Assembly (NCBI RefSeq): GCF_000971335.1
Contig: NZ_JZJL01000013.1
Coordinates: forward strand, 1 to 64,000
From: Chromobacterium vaccinii
GTDB taxonomy: Bacteria > Pseudomonadota > Gammaproteobacteria > Burkholderiales > Chromobacteriaceae
Length of the DNA stretch: 64,000 nt
Direction of reading: 5' to 3'
Numbering within the stretch: the first letter of the stretch is position 1; each line of letters begins with the position of its first letter. The notes beneath the pieces are model-generated. The model was not told the DNA's origin. It made no database searches and saw only the letters and a program-made list of their open reading frames with translations. Made by a program: the position numbers and the translations under genes. Below, piece after piece: positions 29,682-38,494 of this stretch.

Positions 29682-30242
29682 TTAATAATATTTTGAATCA
29701 TCTTTCAGCTGATAAAAATGATCCGCATCTCGTCTTGATATAATTCTCGCTGGATTACCTGCAACTACAGCCAAATCGGGGACATCTTTTGTCACCACTG
29801 AATTCGCAGCAACAATAGCTCCCTCGCCGATTTTCACTCCAGGAAGAATTGTCACATTCACACCACACCAAACAAAATCACCAATCAGTACTGATTTAAG
29901 TATTATTTTTTCATCGTAGGGTATTTTTTGCGCTCCCTTATAATCATGAGCTGATGAAAAAATAGTCAACCCTCGCCCCGTATGAAAATATCGACCAATA
30001 CTAACCCCACCGCTACACTCAATGAAGGTTCCAGACTTGATATGGCTAGTCGAATCAATATGAAAGCGTGACAGATCGCCCGCAATGCAAAAATCGTATC
30101 CACCCTGCGGCACAAAGGATAATGGAATTCCGCGAGCCCGCAGGCGACGCACACGCAACCGCGCCAGCATACTCGCCCAGCTGTCGGCAATACAATCGAC
30201 ACGCAGAGCGCCGAGGAGGTAAAGGATCAATCTACTTAGCAT
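29682..30242 (-). CDS. Second hexapeptide-repeat acetyltransferase, AT-rich
   Basis: A 186-residue relative of the neighbouring acetyltransferase. It has an N-terminal hydrophobic helix, hexapeptide repeats (SGTFIECSGGVSIGRYFHTG, then VLIGDFVWCGVNVTILPGVK), the catalytic SSAHDYKGAQKIPYDEK segment and VVAGNPARII. Base content is low (20 G+C in 29881-29940). The ATG at 30242 lies two bases after the wzx stop; a GTG at 30248 would overlap it. Two linked acetyltransferases suggest two modification sites or one replaced function. Confidence 0.83.
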   Translation of the reverse strand: MLSRLILYLLGALRVDCIADSWASMLARLRVRRLRARGIPLSFVPQGGYDFCIAGDLSRFHIDSTSHIKSGTFIECSGGVSIGRYFHTGRGLTIFSSAHDYKGAQKIPYDEKIILKSVLIGDFVWCGVNVTILPGVKIGEGAIVAANSVVTKDVPDLAVVAGNPARIISRRDADHFYQLKDDSKYY

Positions 30243-30244
30243 GA

Positions 30245-31525
30245 TCACACCGTATAGGGAATGAAGGGGCGCCGCGCCAACGCCAGCATCAGCCAGCCGG
30301 CAAGTGCTGCGTAGCCGAGCCCAACGCCGAAAGCTGCGCCGAACAGGCCAAAGTGCGGGATCAGCAACAGAATGCTACCCAAAGTCACAGCCGCCGCGAA
30401 CACCAAGCCAGTCAGCTTCTCGGTTGTCATGCCAAAAAAATCCGTCACGGTGCCCACAATCACGTAGGCGCAGCGCCACTGCATCATCGCCACCAACACA
30501 TAGACGATAGGGATGGCCTCTGTGTAGCGTGCAGATAGGAGATGCCCCGCAGCAAGTGTATACGCGGCCAGGAAAAGGGCAGCAAAAGCGATCGACAAAC
30601 TACAGAACTTAACGATGTAAATCGCCGCTATGCGCAATGGTGCCTTCCGCCCCTCTTTCAACGCGGCCATGAGCTTCGGCACCGAGGCGTTGAGCAGCGC
30701 CGTGATGAAGGTCATCATGAAACCGGCGATAGTGCATGCTGCGCCGTAGATGCCGGCCGCAGCTAGGTCCAGATGTTGCGCAACAACAACTTTGTCCGCC
30801 TCGTTGAGCAGGTAGGCAGGGCCAACCGAGATCATCAGCGGCGCGCCGAAACGGGCAATGCGCCCGAAGGCCTCGCGATCAAAGCGCCAAGACGTGATCA
30901 CTGTGGGGCTCAACCCATAACGGACCGCCAGTAGAATCCCGTCGGCCAGCATCAACGCGGCAATGCGCGACTCAGCCTTCGACGATACCCACAATACCAG
31001 CACAACGGTTGCGGCAGTCGCAGTCACCGTGGTCAGAAGTTGTACCAGACCGTAGGCAACGGCACGCTGCTCCATCACATACTCAATGCTGGCCATGGTA
31101 ACGAAGAACTTGAGTAATGCCATCAGAGGCACAAGCAGCACTAGACCGTCAACCCGGCCTGAAAGCCAGACCAGCACAGCAACTACCTGACTAATCGCAA
31201 ACGTCATCAAAGCGAAGTGACCATAAGAGCGACGGAATGCCGTATAGCCCTCAGCATCAAGCTTGGCCTTGTTGATTGCAACCAAGTTATCCGCGCCGAA
31301 TCCGATCACGGCATTGGCAATCATCAGGGCACCTAGCGTAATGGCCAGCCGGCCAAACTCGTCCGGTGCGACGTGGCGGATCATGAAGAGCGTAGTCAGC
31401 AGCCCCACCACGCTCGCACAGGCCGAAAACGAAAAATATACCGCCAGCACCCGAGCACGAGAAACCAGGCCGCACACGCCCCGTAGGACAGAGCCCACGC
31501 CGGAGCCTGTTATCCACGCAATCAT
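30245..31525 (-). CDS. wzx: Wzx-type oligosaccharide flippase
   Basis: A 426-residue protein with about twelve membrane helices and the pattern of the MATE/MOP exporter superfamily (RfbX/Wzx). It should flip the lipid-linked repeat unit to the periplasm, where Wzy polymerises it. The N-terminal RHVAPDEFGRLAITLG is the familiar Wzx motif after the first helix. It overlaps the upstream glycosyltransferase stop by 4 bases. Together with the Wzy-like gene it makes a Wzx/Wzy-dependent pathway; no ABC-2 exporter is present. Confidence 0.86.
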   Translation of the reverse strand: MIAWITGSGVGSVLRGVCGLVSRARVLAVYFSFSACASVVGLLTTLFMIRHVAPDEFGRLAITLGALMIANAVIGFGADNLVAINKAKLDAEGYTAFRRSYGHFALMTFAISQVVAVLVWLSGRVDGLVLLVPLMALLKFFVTMASIEYVMEQRAVAYGLVQLLTTVTATAATVVLVLWVSSKAESRIAALMLADGILLAVRYGLSPTVITSWRFDREAFGRIARFGAPLMISVGPAYLLNEADKVVVAQHLDLAAAGIYGAACTIAGFMMTFITALLNASVPKLMAALKEGRKAPLRIAAIYIVKFCSLSIAFAALFLAAYTLAAGHLLSARYTEAIPIVYVLVAMMQWRCAYVIVGTVTDFFGMTTEKLTGLVFAAAVTLGSILLLIPHFGLFGAAFGVGLGYAALAGWLMLALARRPFIPYTV

Positions 31526-32745
31526 GCGATGAAGTCTCCTCGCTGCGACACCGCCAAGGCTGCGTAAAGATCCAACACCCGGCGCGTAGCCACTATGGCC
31601 GTGAACTCGGTCTCAAAGCGGCGGCGCGAGGCCACGCGCATGCGCTCAAGTGTCTGTGGCTTGCTCAACAGGGAAACAATCGCCGCCCCCAATGCCCGCG
31701 CGTCACCAACCGGCACATTCAATCCGGTTTCGCCATGACTATTGACCCAGGGCACGCCTGAGCCAGCGATGTTGGACGCCACGATTGGCAACCCGTGTGC
31801 CATCGCTTCCAATAACACAACGCCAAACGCCTCTGCGCGCGAGACCGACGGCAGGCAGAACAACGTCGCGCGCTGAAATAGCTCGCGCAGCGACGCGTCG
31901 TCGAGCCGTCCGGCCAGTTGCACTCGGTCGCTGACGCCATACCACGCGATGCGAGCCTCTAGCTCGGCGCGGCGCTCGCCGCCTCCGACGATCACAACTC
32001 GGCAACCAGACGGCAGATCACGCGCGGCATCGACGAGCACCTCGAAGCCTTTGTATGGCACCAACCTGCCGACTGCCAACACGATCTTTTCATCAGCGCG
32101 CGAGGCTTTGGGCTGCTCTGCGTTCCCTATTGCGGGCGCCAGGATCAAGCCAGGCCCATGGTCATCGTCGAGAATATCGGGATCTTCAATGCCAATTGGC
32201 ACCACGCGGACCTTGTCGCGAAAACGACGCAACAGCGGCGAAGCGTCGGCATAAGCCTGTGACGTTGCGATCACCGCATCGGCGCGGCGCAACAACAGCC
32301 GCTCCAATGGATACATCATCCGGCCCAGCCACCCCTTGTTGATGACGTCGCTGTGCCAATGCACGACAACCCGGCCCGGCAACCGCGCCACGACAATAGC
32401 CAGTGCGGCCAGCATGTTGGGGACATGCACATGAACAATGTCGTACTCCCGCGCGCACCGCAGAAAGGCATAAAAATATTGCCAGCTGATGGGCTGCGAG
32501 GCGGTCTTCTTCCAGACTGGAGCGCGCAACACCTCGACATCGCCGATCCGCTCGCGACGCAAACTCACGACATCGCCAAAGCACAACACGGTGACCTCAT
32601 AGCCCGCCAGAGTAGCTCCTTGCGCGATATCCTTGGTAACCGTCTCAATGCCGCCAGCATCCGGATGGAAGTATTTCCCCAAATGCAGAACTTTGGTCGG
32701 ATGGTCGAAGGCGTTGCCAGGCGTGTCAACTCGTCGTTCAGCCAC
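31522..32745 (-). CDS. Family 4 glycosyltransferase
   Basis: A 407-residue GT-B enzyme. The acceptor domain begins KVLHLGKYFHPDAGGIETVTKDIA, the glycine-rich loop of GT4 enzymes. The donor domain has ILAVGRLVPYKGFEVLVDA-type residues, RVQLAGRLDDASLRELFQRA and PSVSRAEAFGVVLLEAMAHGLP with the conserved E-x7-E pair. It overlaps wzx by 4 bases and the preceding small frame by 8. Sugar donor unknown; mannosyl, fucosyl or N-acetylhexosaminyl transfer are all possible. Confidence 0.87.
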   Translation of the reverse strand: MAERRVDTPGNAFDHPTKVLHLGKYFHPDAGGIETVTKDIAQGATLAGYEVTVLCFGDVVSLRRERIGDVEVLRAPVWKKTASQPISWQYFYAFLRCAREYDIVHVHVPNMLAALAIVVARLPGRVVVHWHSDVINKGWLGRMMYPLERLLLRRADAVIATSQAYADASPLLRRFRDKVRVVPIGIEDPDILDDDHGPGLILAPAIGNAEQPKASRADEKIVLAVGRLVPYKGFEVLVDAARDLPSGCRVVIVGGGERRAELEARIAWYGVSDRVQLAGRLDDASLRELFQRATLFCLPSVSRAEAFGVVLLEAMAHGLPIVASNIAGSGVPWVNSHGETGLNVPVGDARALGAAIVSLLSKPQTLERMRVASRRRFETEFTAIVATRRVLDLYAALAVSQRGDFIA

Positions 32746-33142
32746 GTACGCACCTCACAGATGCCACACCAGAAGCGTGCTGCAAACTGCCTTTAACTCC
32801 AGCCGCCGCGGCGCCCGCTTTCTGCAAATGTGAAATCGCAATGGCATTGAGCATTCGGCATCCGCGGGGTCCCACCATCACCTCCCCCCCGCCAGCCTTG
32901 GCAAGCTGGGTGAAAGGTGTCAGCTCATCGCCGAATTCTTGTGCAGCCTCAGTCGAATCGACGGCCAACATCTGGATGCCGTCATGGCCGTAGCCCGAGA
33001 TAGTAATGATCTTGGAGTCCATCAATCGAATTACTGTGCTTAGTTGCGTAGCTGGTGAAGGTTCGATCGCACCTCCAATCAAGCGATCGCGGGCCACTCT
33101 CACGACTGAGAGGGCGGGGGAATTTGAACCACAAGCAATCAA
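32738..33142 (-). CDS. Hypothetical protein, unrecognised
   Basis: A 134-codon frame that fills the space between two glycosyltransferase genes. Its TTG start overlaps the upstream stop by 4 bases and its end overlaps the next gene by 8. The translation is protein-like and includes MDSKIITISGYGHDGIQM and GGGEVMVGPRGCRMLNAIAI, but matches no family that can be recognised by eye. An internal ATG begins at MDSKIIT. A G7 run lies at 32884-32890. It may be a small pathway protein or the relic of a larger gene. Confidence 0.4.
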   Translation of the reverse strand: MIACGSNSPALSVVRVARDRLIGGAIEPSPATQLSTVIRLMDSKIITISGYGHDGIQMLAVDSTEAAQEFGDELTPFTQLAKAGGGEVMVGPRGCRMLNAIAISHLQKAGAAAAGVKGSLQHASGVASVRCVRG

Positions 33143-34374
33143 TGGGGCCTCCTTAGACTCTGCTTGTCCTGCGGATGCTCGTACGCGTCAGTACCTTGGG
33201 CGGAGCCACGCGATCGATGCGCAAGCTGGGATACTGAGTATGTCCGGTCGTCGCTGGCACCGGACGCCAACACCAGTAGTTGTCTAAGGTCGATGGTCGC
33301 GGCGGGATCGCTATCGGTGATGCCGCTATGATAACCGGCACGCACACCGCCGTCCTCTACGAAACGATAGCCCCAGACCCGCAGAATGCGGGTCACGCCC
33401 ATGAAGACGGGCTGCTCCGCCAGATCATCGAGCAAGTGATAGAGATACAAGGGTTCGATACCCTCATACTCAATGCTAAGCAAAGCGGCAGAAAAGTAGG
33501 ATGCCAAGGCCTCTGGACGATAGTCCAGAATCATCTCCTCGATCGTGCCAGGCTGATCGATGACACTAACCGACGGAAACTCGCGCGCCAGTAGCTCGCA
33601 GATCCGAGCTTTCCACTCTTGCGGTTCACGCGGATGGAACTTGAAGTACACGGTCTCATAGCCGTCCGTCAGCATCCGCATCAGTCGGCGCAAACCCGCG
33701 ATGTAGGTCTCGCCGGTCTGATAATGATCATACATCCGCTCGTTCAGAAAGACGACTGTGCCGCGATGAATCTCGCAACGCCTGCGCGCAGGCTTACGCA
33801 CACAGCTCGTCGGCACATCGCGGAGCAGTCGCACGTCCCGGTATAACGCGATTGCGTCGATCGCATCGTCAGGCAGCCGCGGGAACACCAAGCCATTTAC
33901 CTTAAAAAACCGGCTGCGCCCCAGCCCTGGCACCAGACGGAAAGCGGCTTGACTACAGCGCTCGCGCACGCTAAGCGGCTCGCTGGCTGGCACCGACATC
34001 GGAATGTAGGTGCCGAAACCGCCGTCCTCCAGCATCACAACACGCGCTCCACGGCTACGGAAGTACTGGACGATAATCTGATTGAGCCACTCAACCTCGG
34101 TAAAGAACAGCAGCGTATCGCCGGGGCCAGGATGCAGCATCTGGGCAATATCATGGCCAAGCGCGCGGTAGCGCCACAACATACGCAGCAGCCGGACGCG
34201 GCCTTGCGGCGTGTCGAAGAGATATACAGACTCAAAGTCAGCCGTACCGTTCGAAAGTGAAAGCGCGTGCGGCACCGCGATCAGCGCCACGCCGGCACCT
34301 CCACCTAGCGCCGCGATGCCGTGACGGCGCAGCGCGTACAGCTGATAGTCGTTGTTGACGAGAACGTACAGCAT
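33139..34374 (-). CDS. Sialyltransferase-like (GT38/GT52-type) nonulosonate transferase candidate
   Basis: A 411-residue GT-B-like protein. It has the two motifs shared by bacterial sialyl- and polysialyltransferases: a D/E-D/E-G triplet (E116-D117-G118 in VVMLEDGGFG) and an HP motif (H247-P248 in YFKFHPRE). A serine-rich segment follows (ALASYFSAALLS). With the nonulosonate pathway directly upstream it is the best candidate for transferring the CMP-activated nine-carbon sugar. The C-terminal tail beyond about 385 is low in complexity. The family call is from motifs only; no overall alignment was possible. Confidence 0.68.
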   Translation of the reverse strand: MLYVLVNNDYQLYALRRHGIAALGGGAGVALIAVPHALSLSNGTADFESVYLFDTPQGRVRLLRMLWRYRALGHDIAQMLHPGPGDTLLFFTEVEWLNQIIVQYFRSRGARVVMLEDGGFGTYIPMSVPASEPLSVRERCSQAAFRLVPGLGRSRFFKVNGLVFPRLPDDAIDAIALYRDVRLLRDVPTSCVRKPARRRCEIHRGTVVFLNERMYDHYQTGETYIAGLRRLMRMLTDGYETVYFKFHPREPQEWKARICELLAREFPSVSVIDQPGTIEEMILDYRPEALASYFSAALLSIEYEGIEPLYLYHLLDDLAEQPVFMGVTRILRVWGYRFVEDGGVRAGYHSGITDSDPAATIDLRQLLVLASGASDDRTYSVSQLAHRSRGSAQGTDAYEHPQDKQSLRRPH

Positions 34375-34379
34375 GATAG

Positions 34380-34571
34380 TCAGGCGGTGGCGAGGCGCTC
34401 GGACGCCTCGTTAGCCTGCGGCCACAATACAGCGAAAATACAGCGTACGCTCTGCTCACCGGGCTGGTAACCGTCGCCGGTAAACAGTTCTTCGATCAGA
34501 ACCAAGCCAGGCTGGCGGCGGCCGAGTTGGCCGGCTGCGATAGTAGCAACTTGATGCATAGCGGCGCTCAC
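34380..34571 (-). CDS. Small hypothetical open frame between nonulosonate genes
   Basis: A 63-codon frame whose GTG start overlaps the SDR gene stop (GTGA) and which ends five bases before the sialyltransferase-like gene. The translation (internal stretch LGRRQPGLVLIEELFTGDGY) is plausible but unrecognised. It may be a real small protein or chance coding in a packed operon. Confidence 0.3.
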   Translation of the reverse strand: MSAAMHQVATIAAGQLGRRQPGLVLIEELFTGDGYQPGEQSVRCIFAVLWPQANEASERLATA

Positions 34572-35371
34572 TTCGACCAGCCATCGTCGACAACGATGTT
34601 CTGACCATTCACGTAGGAGGATAGATCTGAGATCAGGTACACCAGAGTACCGGCCACGTCAGCCGGCGCCAGCATACCCTTGTGCTGGGCATACGCCTTG
34701 TAGCGCTCCAGAAAAGGTTCGGGCTGATGATCAAAGATTCCTCCCGGCGATAGCACATTAAAGCGTAACGCCGTGCCCTGGTAGTAGCGCATGAAGTACA
34801 ACGACAGGTGCTGGATCGCCGATTTGATGGCCGCATATTCTACCGGCATCGTCATCGCCGTTCCCTCGTAAATATCGAACCGCGGAGCGACGTTGCCGTA
34901 GATGGACGAGATGTTGACGACATGGCCGAAGCCCTGGACTTTGAAGAACTCGGCAAAGCGCTGCGTACTGAGAAAATAGCCGCCCAGGTGCATGCTGACG
35001 TTCTCGCAGAAGTCCGCATACTCAACCTGCTCAAGCTTGCGTCCATACTGCTTGTTGCGCGGATAGGCATTGTTCACGACAGCATCGATCTTGCCACACC
35101 GTGTCTGGATGCGGCCAATCAGTGCATCGAGCGACTCGCGCACCGTGATATTGGCGGTTTCCGCGATCACGCGCGCGCCGGGGACTTTGGCCGATAACTC
35201 ATCGCAAGCAGCGCGACAGCGCTCCTCGTCGAGGTCGGCCACGATCAGCTGCGCGCCATGGCGCAGCAGTGACTCGCCAAAAGCTTTGCCGAGCAGGCCC
35301 GCGCCGCCGACCAGCACGACTGTCTTGTCCTGCAACAGGGATGAATCAAGCGTCATCGATTTGGACATCAT
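34568..35371 (-). CDS. ptmA: PtmA-like short-chain dehydrogenase
   Basis: A 267-residue classical SDR with VGGAGLLGKAFG (cofactor), NNAYPRN, and the catalytic Y179-x3-K183 in EYAAIKSA. The NNAYPRNKQYG and NISSIYG segments resemble PtmA of Campylobacter jejuni, which belongs to the GDP-sugar branch of legionaminic acid synthesis. It lies 7 bases after the fused enzyme gene. The exact reaction of PtmA is not certain even in Campylobacter. Confidence 0.82.
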   Translation of the reverse strand: MMSKSMTLDSSLLQDKTVVLVGGAGLLGKAFGESLLRHGAQLIVADLDEERCRAACDELSAKVPGARVIAETANITVRESLDALIGRIQTRCGKIDAVVNNAYPRNKQYGRKLEQVEYADFCENVSMHLGGYFLSTQRFAEFFKVQGFGHVVNISSIYGNVAPRFDIYEGTAMTMPVEYAAIKSAIQHLSLYFMRYYQGTALRFNVLSPGGIFDHQPEPFLERYKAYAQHKGMLAPADVAGTLVYLISDLSSYVNGQNIVVDDGWSK

Positions 35372-35378
35372 TGAGTGA

Positions 35379-37460
35379 TTAGTTGAAACGACGGAACACG
35401 GGCTTGATCGCCGGACCGATCAAATACTTGTCGACCCCCTCAGCGACGCCGCGCGCACACACATCCATTGCGGCAGCCAGCGCCTCGCGGGTCTTTTCCA
35501 GCTCGGCGTCTCCATGGCGATAGCTAAGCGCCAGCCAGGGCATCAACACGCCCTGCTTGATCATTTCCTGCGCGAACAAGGTTCTGAGCTCAAGCCAAGG
35601 CGCGCCCTCGCCAGTGACTGTCGCATAGTAGGGGCTGACTGCGGGGCCGGCCGCGTAGAAATGCTTTGCGATGCCGGCCTGCTCGGCTGCTCCGTTGATC
35701 TCAGCTTGCAGCTTGGCGCCATACGTCCACAAGTGATCGACGACGGCATGCTCTTCAAGAAAATCCATCGTGGCGAGATACGCGGCCAGGCCGCACATCT
35801 CGGCGCCGTGCGTCGTCGAGAGCAGGAACAGGCGCTCCTGCCCTAGCTGATCGATCGACCCCAGCGACATCAACTCGCGCCGGCCGGCCACTGCTGCGAC
35901 AGAAAAGCCGTTGGCCATCGCTTTGCCAAAGGTGCACAGATCGGGCGTGACGCCATAAGTATGCTGAGCGCCCTTCAGGTGCCAACGGAAGCCGGTGATC
36001 ATCTCATCGAGAATGAAAACAATCCCGTGCTTGCGGCACAGCGTCTCGACCTGCTGCAAATAGTTGACTTCACGGCCATCAGGGCCGATGAAGGTCGCGG
36101 GCGTATCCGTCGAAGCGGGCTCGAGGATAACGCAGGCGAATTGGTCTGGGTATTCCGCGATCAGCCGCTCAAGGGAGCCGATGTCGTTGTACGCGAACGA
36201 TTTGGTCTGTTCAATGGTGCCGACAGGAATACCCTTGGTGATGGCGGTATTGCCGATGAACCAATCATCGTAAGAGAAAAAGGGATGCTGGGCGCAGCGC
36301 GCGACAAGGTCGCGCCCAGTGTAGGCGCGCGCCAGCTTGACCGCGGCGGACGTGGCCGTGGAGCCGTTCTTGGTGAACTTGACCATATCAACCGAATCGA
36401 TCATGCCGACCAGTCGCTCAGCCGCAGCCAACTCGATCATGGATGCGCGCGTCAGGTTGTTGCCGGCCTCCAGGCCGCGAATCGCGGCCTCGTTGATCGC
36501 GGGCTCGGAATAACCGATGGACACGGCGCGCAGCGCCATGCCGTAGTCCAGGAAACTGCGGCCGTCAGCCGCCCAGACGGTGCTCCCCTTGGCGCGCTCA
36601 AGGATTTGCGGCGCATTGACTGGATACTGGTCGTCGCCGCGAGAATAGGTGTGCGCGCCGCCTGGGATCACTCGATGCAGCCGCTCGCTATACGACTTGG
36701 CGTGGGTTGCGGTTTGTTCAGAAGAAACGCCCATATTGAAATTCTCCCAATATTGTTCTGTAACCGAAGCATTGATTCGATGCAGTCCACGGCTCAGCAC
36801 GGCCTGCACCAAGTCGGATGCAGGCAGTTGCTCCCACCCCTGGATCTCGCGTGCCGTCACATCGAAAAACTCGAGGTCCTCCGGATAATCCAGCGTGGCT
36901 CGCACCTGTTCGGCCCCAGGACAGGACAGCACATCCTCATGAACGGCCATGCCGTCGAAGATGCGTCCCCAACCGGTTTCGAGCACCGAAGCGTCCGCGC
37001 CGCGCAGCGCCTGTTCCAGTACCGGCGTTGCATATCCCCAGGCATTCATGCCCAACGGCAAGCCGCTAGTCTTGGCCAAAGACGCTCCGGAAACGAGCGC
37101 ATCATACACCGCGCGCATCGCCTCCGGCGCGCAGAAGATGTCATCGCCATCAATGGACAATAAGGCATCAAGCCCGTGAGCTTGCGCGACTTGCAGATGG
37201 CGCAATGGAACGTTGTCGTCAGCACCGAAGAATAGCTGCGCGGGAATGCCGGATGTCAGCGCAGAAAACCCTGCGTTGCGATCCGGATTGCCAGTTGCGA
37301 TCCACAGCGAGGCCGCGCCGCCATCGAGCTCAGCGTGAAATTCAGTTGAGATACGCTCCAACAGCCAGCGCAACGCCGGACGGCCAGCCATGTCCCGCAG
37401 ATGCTTGTCGGACAAGCGCGTGGAACCCATACGCGCCGTAATGAGAATAGCGACGCGCAT
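35379..37460 (-). CDS. Fusion of SpsF-like cytidylyltransferase and glutamate-semialdehyde-type aminotransferase
   Basis: A 693-residue two-domain protein. Residues 1 to about 245 form a nucleotidyltransferase of the SpsF/CMP-sugar synthetase type (start MRVAILITARMGSTRLSDKHL, then LLSIDGDDIFC). Residues about 255 to 690 form a class III PLP aminotransferase like HemL, with ILDEMITGFRWH (D485) and FGKAMANGF holding the PLP lysine K513. It stands where LegF/PtmB, the CMP-legionaminate synthetase, lies in Campylobacter, and no other CMP-sugar synthetase is seen. It may both activate the nonulosonate and place an amino group on a precursor, but this is inference. The frame is continuous, with no sign of an artefactual join. 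Confidence 0.85.
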   Translation of the reverse strand: MRVAILITARMGSTRLSDKHLRDMAGRPALRWLLERISTEFHAELDGGAASLWIATGNPDRNAGFSALTSGIPAQLFFGADDNVPLRHLQVAQAHGLDALLSIDGDDIFCAPEAMRAVYDALVSGASLAKTSGLPLGMNAWGYATPVLEQALRGADASVLETGWGRIFDGMAVHEDVLSCPGAEQVRATLDYPEDLEFFDVTAREIQGWEQLPASDLVQAVLSRGLHRINASVTEQYWENFNMGVSSEQTATHAKSYSERLHRVIPGGAHTYSRGDDQYPVNAPQILERAKGSTVWAADGRSFLDYGMALRAVSIGYSEPAINEAAIRGLEAGNNLTRASMIELAAAERLVGMIDSVDMVKFTKNGSTATSAAVKLARAYTGRDLVARCAQHPFFSYDDWFIGNTAITKGIPVGTIEQTKSFAYNDIGSLERLIAEYPDQFACVILEPASTDTPATFIGPDGREVNYLQQVETLCRKHGIVFILDEMITGFRWHLKGAQHTYGVTPDLCTFGKAMANGFSVAAVAGRRELMSLGSIDQLGQERLFLLSTTHGAEMCGLAAYLATMDFLEEHAVVDHLWTYGAKLQAEINGAAEQAGIAKHFYAAGPAVSPYYATVTGEGAPWLELRTLFAQEMIKQGVLMPWLALSYRHGDAELEKTREALAAAMDVCARGVAEGVDKYLIGPAIKPVFRRFN

Positions 37461-37462
37461 AA

Positions 37463-38473
37463 TCAGATCGCCTGAAAAGTCGCCGTAGCATCAGAACGCT
37501 CCAATGCGTACAGTAATTTGAGCACACGGTGATCTTGCTCCAGCGAATTCGGAAATGCTGCCTTGCCGGCGACTGCGTCCAGGAAAGCGCGAATCTCATC
37601 AATATACATATTCTCGCCGATATTCTTGTTGTAACCTGGCTCGGCCTGTTCCATCTGGTAGCCAAACTCAGTCCACTGGGCGGTTGCGCCGTCGAAAACC
37701 TTGATGGCGGCTTCGTCCCAGGACCAGGCCAGCAGTGCCTTGTCGCCATTGATGGTCAAGCGGCGGGTTGCATGGCGCGACACGACATCGACAGTAATGG
37801 TGGCGAGAAAAGTGCCATAATCGAAGAGGCCATTGTAGGTATCGTCGATGTACTCGGCGCCGGCGATGTCGATTGTTTTCCGATACTGGCCTGCGACACG
37901 GCGCGGAAACCCAAACAGCTCAGTGAACCACGTCATTTCGAACGGCACAATCTCGCGCGCGCCGCCAGTGGCCGGGTCGCTGACGTAATAGTCGGAAACT
38001 GGCTCATACGAGTGCCAATCCGGCAGGTACTGGCCGGAGTGCAGCATTACGTTTGATATCTTACCCAACCGCCCACTGCGCACGATGCGCGATATCTCCG
38101 CGATTGCCGGATGGAAGTGCAGCGTCGTAGACGGGGCAGCAACCACGCCGGTTTGCTTCGCCAGCGCAACGACTGCGGCAAGGCCATCATCGACGACGCT
38201 GGCCTCGACAAAGAACGGCACGCGGCGCGCAAGGCAGGCATGCATCGCTGCGACATGGGCCTTTGGTGGCAGCGAGATGATTGCGACATCCGGCGCGAAA
38301 CTTGTCCACAGTTGATCCAGCTCAGCCTCGACGCGTATGCCATAGCGCTGCGCGACCTCGTCGCGGCGGTCCGCTCGCAAATCCACGCCCACAATGTCCA
38401 TCACGCCCAATGCCTGCAAACAACGAACACGCCGCTTACCCATAGAGCCCAAACCGATAACAACTGCTTTCAT
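37463..38473 (-). CDS. ptmF: PtmF-like Gfo/Idh/MocA oxidoreductase
   Basis: A 336-residue NAD(P)-dependent oxidoreductase. The Rossmann motif VIGLGSMGKRRVRCLQALG is at the N-terminus, and the family segment SLPPKAHVAAMHACLARRVP follows. Its position between the PtmE-like gene and the LegF-position fusion gene copies the C. jejuni order (Cj1329-Cj1331). A part in making the amino-sugar precursor is likely. It lies 2 bases before the fusion gene. Confidence 0.82.
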   Translation of the reverse strand: MKAVVIGLGSMGKRRVRCLQALGVMDIVGVDLRADRRDEVAQRYGIRVEAELDQLWTSFAPDVAIISLPPKAHVAAMHACLARRVPFFVEASVVDDGLAAVVALAKQTGVVAAPSTTLHFHPAIAEISRIVRSGRLGKISNVMLHSGQYLPDWHSYEPVSDYYVSDPATGGAREIVPFEMTWFTELFGFPRRVAGQYRKTIDIAGAEYIDDTYNGLFDYGTFLATITVDVVSRHATRRLTINGDKALLAWSWDEAAIKVFDGATAQWTEFGYQMEQAEPGYNKNIGENMYIDEIRAFLDAVAGKAAFPNSLEQDHRVLKLLYALERSDATATFQAI

Positions 38474-38494
38474 ATATTTCTACCGGGAAAATAA

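Noticed and set aside
32884..32890. G7 run in the hypothetical frame 32738-33142 as a second phase-variable tract
   Set aside because: The frame is open as it stands, and other G numbers give early stops or low-complexity sequence without improving any gene.
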